A stretch of 7,432 nucleotides of DNA from Lachnospiraceae bacterium (GTDB taxonomy: Bacteria; Bacillota_A; Clostridia; Lachnospirales; Lachnospiraceae), in NCBI GenBank assembly GCA_024684065.1, contig JAIKXO010000139.1, positions 1 through 7,432 of the forward strand, written 5' to 3'. Shown here piece by piece: positions 5,259 through 7,432 of this stretch; position 1 is the first letter of the stretch; every line of letters begins with the position of its first letter. The translations under genes were made by a program, and so were the position numbers. A model generated the notes under the pieces. It had not been told where the DNA came from. It worked only from the letters and a program-made list of their open reading frames with translations, and made no database searches.

Positions 5259-7058
5259 TTAACCACAAACGGAGCTGCCCAGTTCTTTTGTTGTTTCCGT
5301 ACGGCTTACAGCATACTGTTTTATCAAGGTATCAAAATAGTCGGATATCGATCTTGTCAGAACGGGATCGGTAAATACAAAAGCGGCATAAGGCTCCCTG
5401 CACCTGAGTACAGAAACGGCATCCCCCATCGTTATAAGCTGTATATCCCGGAAAGGGGCGGCGGGCAGGAGCGTTAAATGAAAATTTTTCTCGGTTTCGA
5501 CCAATTCCCTGACCGCCCGGATATGGCGGGTGTATTCCTCATAGGTATAGAATGATGACAGGTCTACCAGATCGAGGGAAAAGTTTATTTGCCTTCTGTC
5601 CTTTGGAGGAAGGCAGATCAGCAGATTGACCTGTTTTATTTTTATTATCTCAAAAAACTGCCTGCGCAGGTCACGGTATGCGGAGTGGATTTCATTTCTT
5701 TCGGTATCAGGGATATCAAGGCGCACAAGGATGTTAAGCAGAAGATCCTCCGGCATTGTGAATACCGGAAGCGCCTGCAGGAGGTAATTCCTTGCATCTG
5801 TTCTTTTCAGGCGGAGAAACCTGAATTCCCCGCCCATTGACGCTGTGTAGGTTTTTAACAGGGGCGAGGCAGAAGACAGCATTGTCTGGTATTCGGCGTT
5901 TAGAGCCTTAAGCTTTTTCGGATCCTTTATATAGTCATAGAATCTCTGATCATCGGTTCCTGAAGGGAATATGCCCCTTATGCAGGCTGTACCCGAATGA
6001 AGGAAGCTTGTATAACAAAACCGGGTGTTTCGCTCTTTCTGGAATACATAAGGCTCGATCATGCCCGTGATGTAAAGCGGGAACCATCCGCTGATCGCGG
6101 CTACCATTTCCATGATATCGCGGTCGAAGTTATGAATTATCTTAATATGTACCCCACTCTTTATACACTTCATCATAAGGGAGGCCCACAAAGCGAAATA
6201 ATCCCGGTCCTCGGTCATCCAGTCCATTGGTTCGTCTGAATACAGAAGCAGTTCGCCGCCTGTTTTGGCCGCATCTGAAAGGAAGCGGGAGACCGCGCTC
6301 CGAAGCCCGCCTGTACCCCAGTATAATTCATCTATTTTTATGACAGGCTCAGGTGTCCCCGGTTCTGAAAGCCTCTTATCGGGGATGAAGGAATCAAGCG
6401 AGCCGAGGAGCATCTGCGCGAACAGAGTGGAATCCTCTTCGCTGGGTTCGTAAAGCCAGCCCGATAATACAGAGGCGCTTATTTCATCGGTACCGCAAAG
6501 CTTTTTCAAAGCAGCAGTCTTTCCTTTTTTTTCTGACTGCCATAAAAGAATGTCAGAAAGCCTGTCCGAAAGCGTTTTATTACCGTAGGGAGAGTATATT
6601 CCGCTTCGGTAGCGGCTGACAAGAGAGGGATCGATATTTAACAGCTCCGCAAGCTGGCCGTTTGACAGCTCTAACAGGGTCATGGCCAGATCCAGCCTGT
6701 TTCCGAAGCTTTTCAGACGGAGTTCCTTCAGCCTTCTGCTTTTAGGGAGAATGTCTTTAGGAGGAAGCGTGACTTCATCCGTCTCATAGAGCCATGCGGC
6801 AAGCCTTGCGGTCACATTTTCCCTGTTTGCGTCAGATACTCCGATCAGCTCACAAAGGGGCGGAAGGAGATTTTCATAATCGGCATAATCATAGATCCCG
6901 TTCACCAAAAGGGCTATGGTACGGCTTTGAGGCACCGGCACCCGGTTGCCGCTTTTAAGACGGGAGATGTTTCCGGAGGAACACCCGGCAAAGCGTGCAA
7001 TATCCGTATTGTTACATTTAAGCAGCTTGTAAAGTGTTTCGATCCTTTCAGACAGCAT
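5259..7058 (-). CDS. Transcriptional regulator with two tandem HTH modules and an uncharacterised effector region (599 aa)
   Basis: Two N-terminal helix-turn-helix segments are visible: residues 16-41 (TDIARFAGCSSGNISRLKSG) and 131-157 (NGQLAELLNIDPSLVSRYRSG). Each belongs to an ~85-residue module that ends in WLYE (5-92 and 121-204), so the DNA-binding part looks internally duplicated. A large C-terminal region follows. It opens with ELYWGTGGLRSAV (244-256) and includes LLLYSDEPMDWM, HIKIIHNFDRDIMEM and FPLYITGMIEPY (about 270-337). I have an impression of similar HTH proteins in clostridia but cannot name a family or ligand. No membrane segment or signal peptide is seen. The ATG at 7058 is chosen because AAGAGGAG precedes it by 8 bases and a good promoter lies just upstream. 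The frame extends 30 codons further to 7148, but that part overlaps the promoter and lacks a ribosome site. The TAA stop (5261-5259) touches a hairpin repeat. The target genes are unknown; autoregulation through the 7111-7149 palindrome is plausible. Confidence 0.85.
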   Translation of the reverse strand: MLSERIETLYKLLKCNNTDIARFAGCSSGNISRLKSGNRVPVPQSRTIALLVNGIYDYADYENLLPPLCELIGVSDANRENVTARLAAWLYETDEVTLPPKDILPKSRRLKELRLKSFGNRLDLAMTLLELSNGQLAELLNIDPSLVSRYRSGIYSPYGNKTLSDRLSDILLWQSEKKGKTAALKKLCGTDEISASVLSGWLYEPSEEDSTLFAQMLLGSLDSFIPDKRLSEPGTPEPVIKIDELYWGTGGLRSAVSRFLSDAAKTGGELLLYSDEPMDWMTEDRDYFALWASLMMKCIKSGVHIKIIHNFDRDIMEMVAAISGWFPLYITGMIEPYVFQKERNTRFCYTSFLHSGTACIRGIFPSGTDDQRFYDYIKDPKKLKALNAEYQTMLSSASPLLKTYTASMGGEFRFLRLKRTDARNYLLQALPVFTMPEDLLLNILVRLDIPDTERNEIHSAYRDLRRQFFEIIKIKQVNLLICLPPKDRRQINFSLDLVDLSSFYTYEEYTRHIRAVRELVETEKNFHLTLLPAAPFRDIQLITMGDAVSVLRCREPYAAFVFTDPVLTRSISDYFDTLIKQYAVSRTETTKELGSSVCG

Positions 7059-7066
7059 GGCTTTGG

Positions 7067-7074
7067 CTCCTCTT
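7067..7074 (-). promoter_or_regulatory. Ribosome binding site that fixes the regulator start
   Basis: On the minus strand this reads AAGAGGAG, 8 bases before the ATG at 7058. The alternative in-frame ATGs at 7100 and 7148 lack a comparable site. Confidence 0.8.
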
Positions 7075-7101
7075 ATTTTCAGGCTGTTTGTTTTCGTCAT
7101 G

Positions 7102-7130
7102 ATTTTAGCAAATGGATAATATTTTTTCAA
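7102..7130 (-). promoter_or_regulatory. Sigma-A-type promoter of the regulator gene
   Basis: On the minus strand, -35 TTGAAA (7130-7125) and -10 TAAAAT (7107-7102) are separated by exactly 17 bases. Transcription would begin around 7095, giving a leader of roughly 35-40 bases that includes the ribosome site at 7074-7067. The -35 box sits at the centre of the 7111-7149 palindrome, so a protein bound there should block the promoter. Confidence 0.75.
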
Positions 7131-7149
7131 TGAAAAAAAGTTATCCATT
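7111..7149. promoter_or_regulatory. 39-bp near-perfect palindrome, putative operator
   Basis: The dyad is centred on base 7130. The outer arms AATGGATAA (7111-7119) and TTATCCATT (7141-7149) match over 9 bp. After two mismatches, TTTTTTCA (7122-7129) matches TGAAAAAA (7131-7138) over 8 bp. In all, 17 of 19 positions pair. Outer half-site centres are about 30 bp apart, close to three helical turns, so both face the same side of DNA. It covers the -35 box of the regulator promoter and could also act on the divergent gene at 7350. The most likely binder is the adjacent HTH regulator; this is inference. Confidence 0.7.
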
Positions 7150-7288
7150 ATGGAAATACTCTTTTTATAGGATTAAAATATAAAATAGTATGCTTTATGC
7201 AATGCCCATTGAGGCTTATTCCTGCCGGCTATAACGCCGTGCCTGTTTAACGGTCGATAATTGTTTTTCGGGCGGAATGCCGGCAAAG

Positions 7289-7308
7289 TTTGCTTCGCAA
7301 ATCGGTGC
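7289..7308 (+). repeat. Partial core repeat copy
   Basis: TTTGC-TTC-GCAAA (7289-7301) followed by TCGGTGC matches the right part of the block A/B core element, with one difference (GGTGC for GGCGC). The left GCGCACGA portion is missing, so it is a decayed or truncated copy. It lies about 40 bases before the exported-protein gene. Confidence 0.65.
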
Positions 7309-7349
7309 ATTATGGTTTATACAGCAGAAGATCAACCGGGAGGTGGCAG

Positions 7350-7432
7350 ATGAAAAGAATACCTGTAACAAAGATCGCGGCGTTTTTCGCCCTGGCAGCG
7401 GCGCTTGTTTTTGCTGCCGTGCCTGAGCGGGT
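7350..7432 (+). CDS. Exported protein, N-terminal signal segment (3' partial)
   Basis: The ATG at 7350 has a strong GGGAGG (7338-7343) 6 bases upstream. Twenty-seven codons are present before the window ends. They encode a basic start (MKRIPVTK) followed by a hydrophobic Ala/Phe-rich stretch (IAAFFALAAALVFAAV) and then PERV, a typical Sec signal peptide or first membrane anchor. No lipobox cysteine is seen. The mature protein lies outside the window, so its function is unknown. It is divergent from the HTH regulator across about 290 bases that hold the regulator promoter, the 39-bp palindrome, an AT-rich stretch near 7165-7190 and a partial repeat; a convincing promoter for this gene was not found. 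Confidence 0.7.
   Translation, partial: MKRIPVTKIAAFFALAAALVFAAVPER

Noticed and set aside
7209..7235. Promoter TTGAGG / TATAAC for the gene at 7350
   Set aside because: The spacer is only 15 bases and the -35 box is weak, so I do not call it; the AT-rich stretch at 7165-7190 has a TATAAA-like box but no matching -35.

Overview
The window looks like chromosomal DNA from an anaerobic, low-to-mid GC Firmicute, most likely a Lachnospiraceae-type clostridium. The reasons are strong AGGAGG-type ribosome binding sites, the clostridial style of the glycerol genes (a FAD oxidoreductase with a BFD-type [2Fe-2S] tail, a second FAD/NAD oxidoreductase and a DUF1667 protein instead of classical GlpABC), and abundant short palindromic repeats between genes. 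The family assignment is inference from pattern recognition; no database was searched.

Left to right: (1) the 3' part of a GlpA-like glycerol-3-phosphate dehydrogenase (1-606); (2) palindromic repeat block A (594-760); (3) a GlpB-position FAD/NAD(P) oxidoreductase (803-2143); (4) a DUF1667 protein with a CxxCxxxC...C cluster motif (2147-2512); (5) repeat block B (2519-2657) and two further hairpins; (6) glycerol kinase glpK (2738-4264); (7) purine nucleoside phosphorylase deoD (4335-5051). All of these are on the + strand. A convergent intergenic region (5052-5258) is packed with palindromes (block C). The minus strand then carries a 599-residue regulator (7058-5259) with two N-terminal helix-turn-helix modules, a clear sigma-A-type promoter and a 39-bp palindromic putative operator. 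The right edge holds the first 27 codons of an exported protein on the + strand (7350 onward).

The first three genes plus glpK make a coherent glycerol pathway. GlpK phosphorylates glycerol, the GlpA-like protein oxidises glycerol-3-phosphate to dihydroxyacetone phosphate, and the FAD/NAD protein and the DUF1667 Fe-S protein probably carry the electrons onward, plausibly to a soluble acceptor such as NAD(P). deoD may be read through from this operon but has no obvious functional link to it. Whether the divergent regulator controls the glycerol genes cannot be told from the window.

The most unusual part is the repeat system. Two modular blocks of hairpins with the same order sit at two gene junctions of one operon. 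Their stems differ between copies by compensated base-pair changes, while loop type (YNAA or a triloop) and a single bulged A are kept. Relatives occur in block C and near the right edge. The repeat even supplies the last four codons and the stop of the GlpA-like gene. No tRNA, rRNA, CRISPR array or transposase gene was seen.
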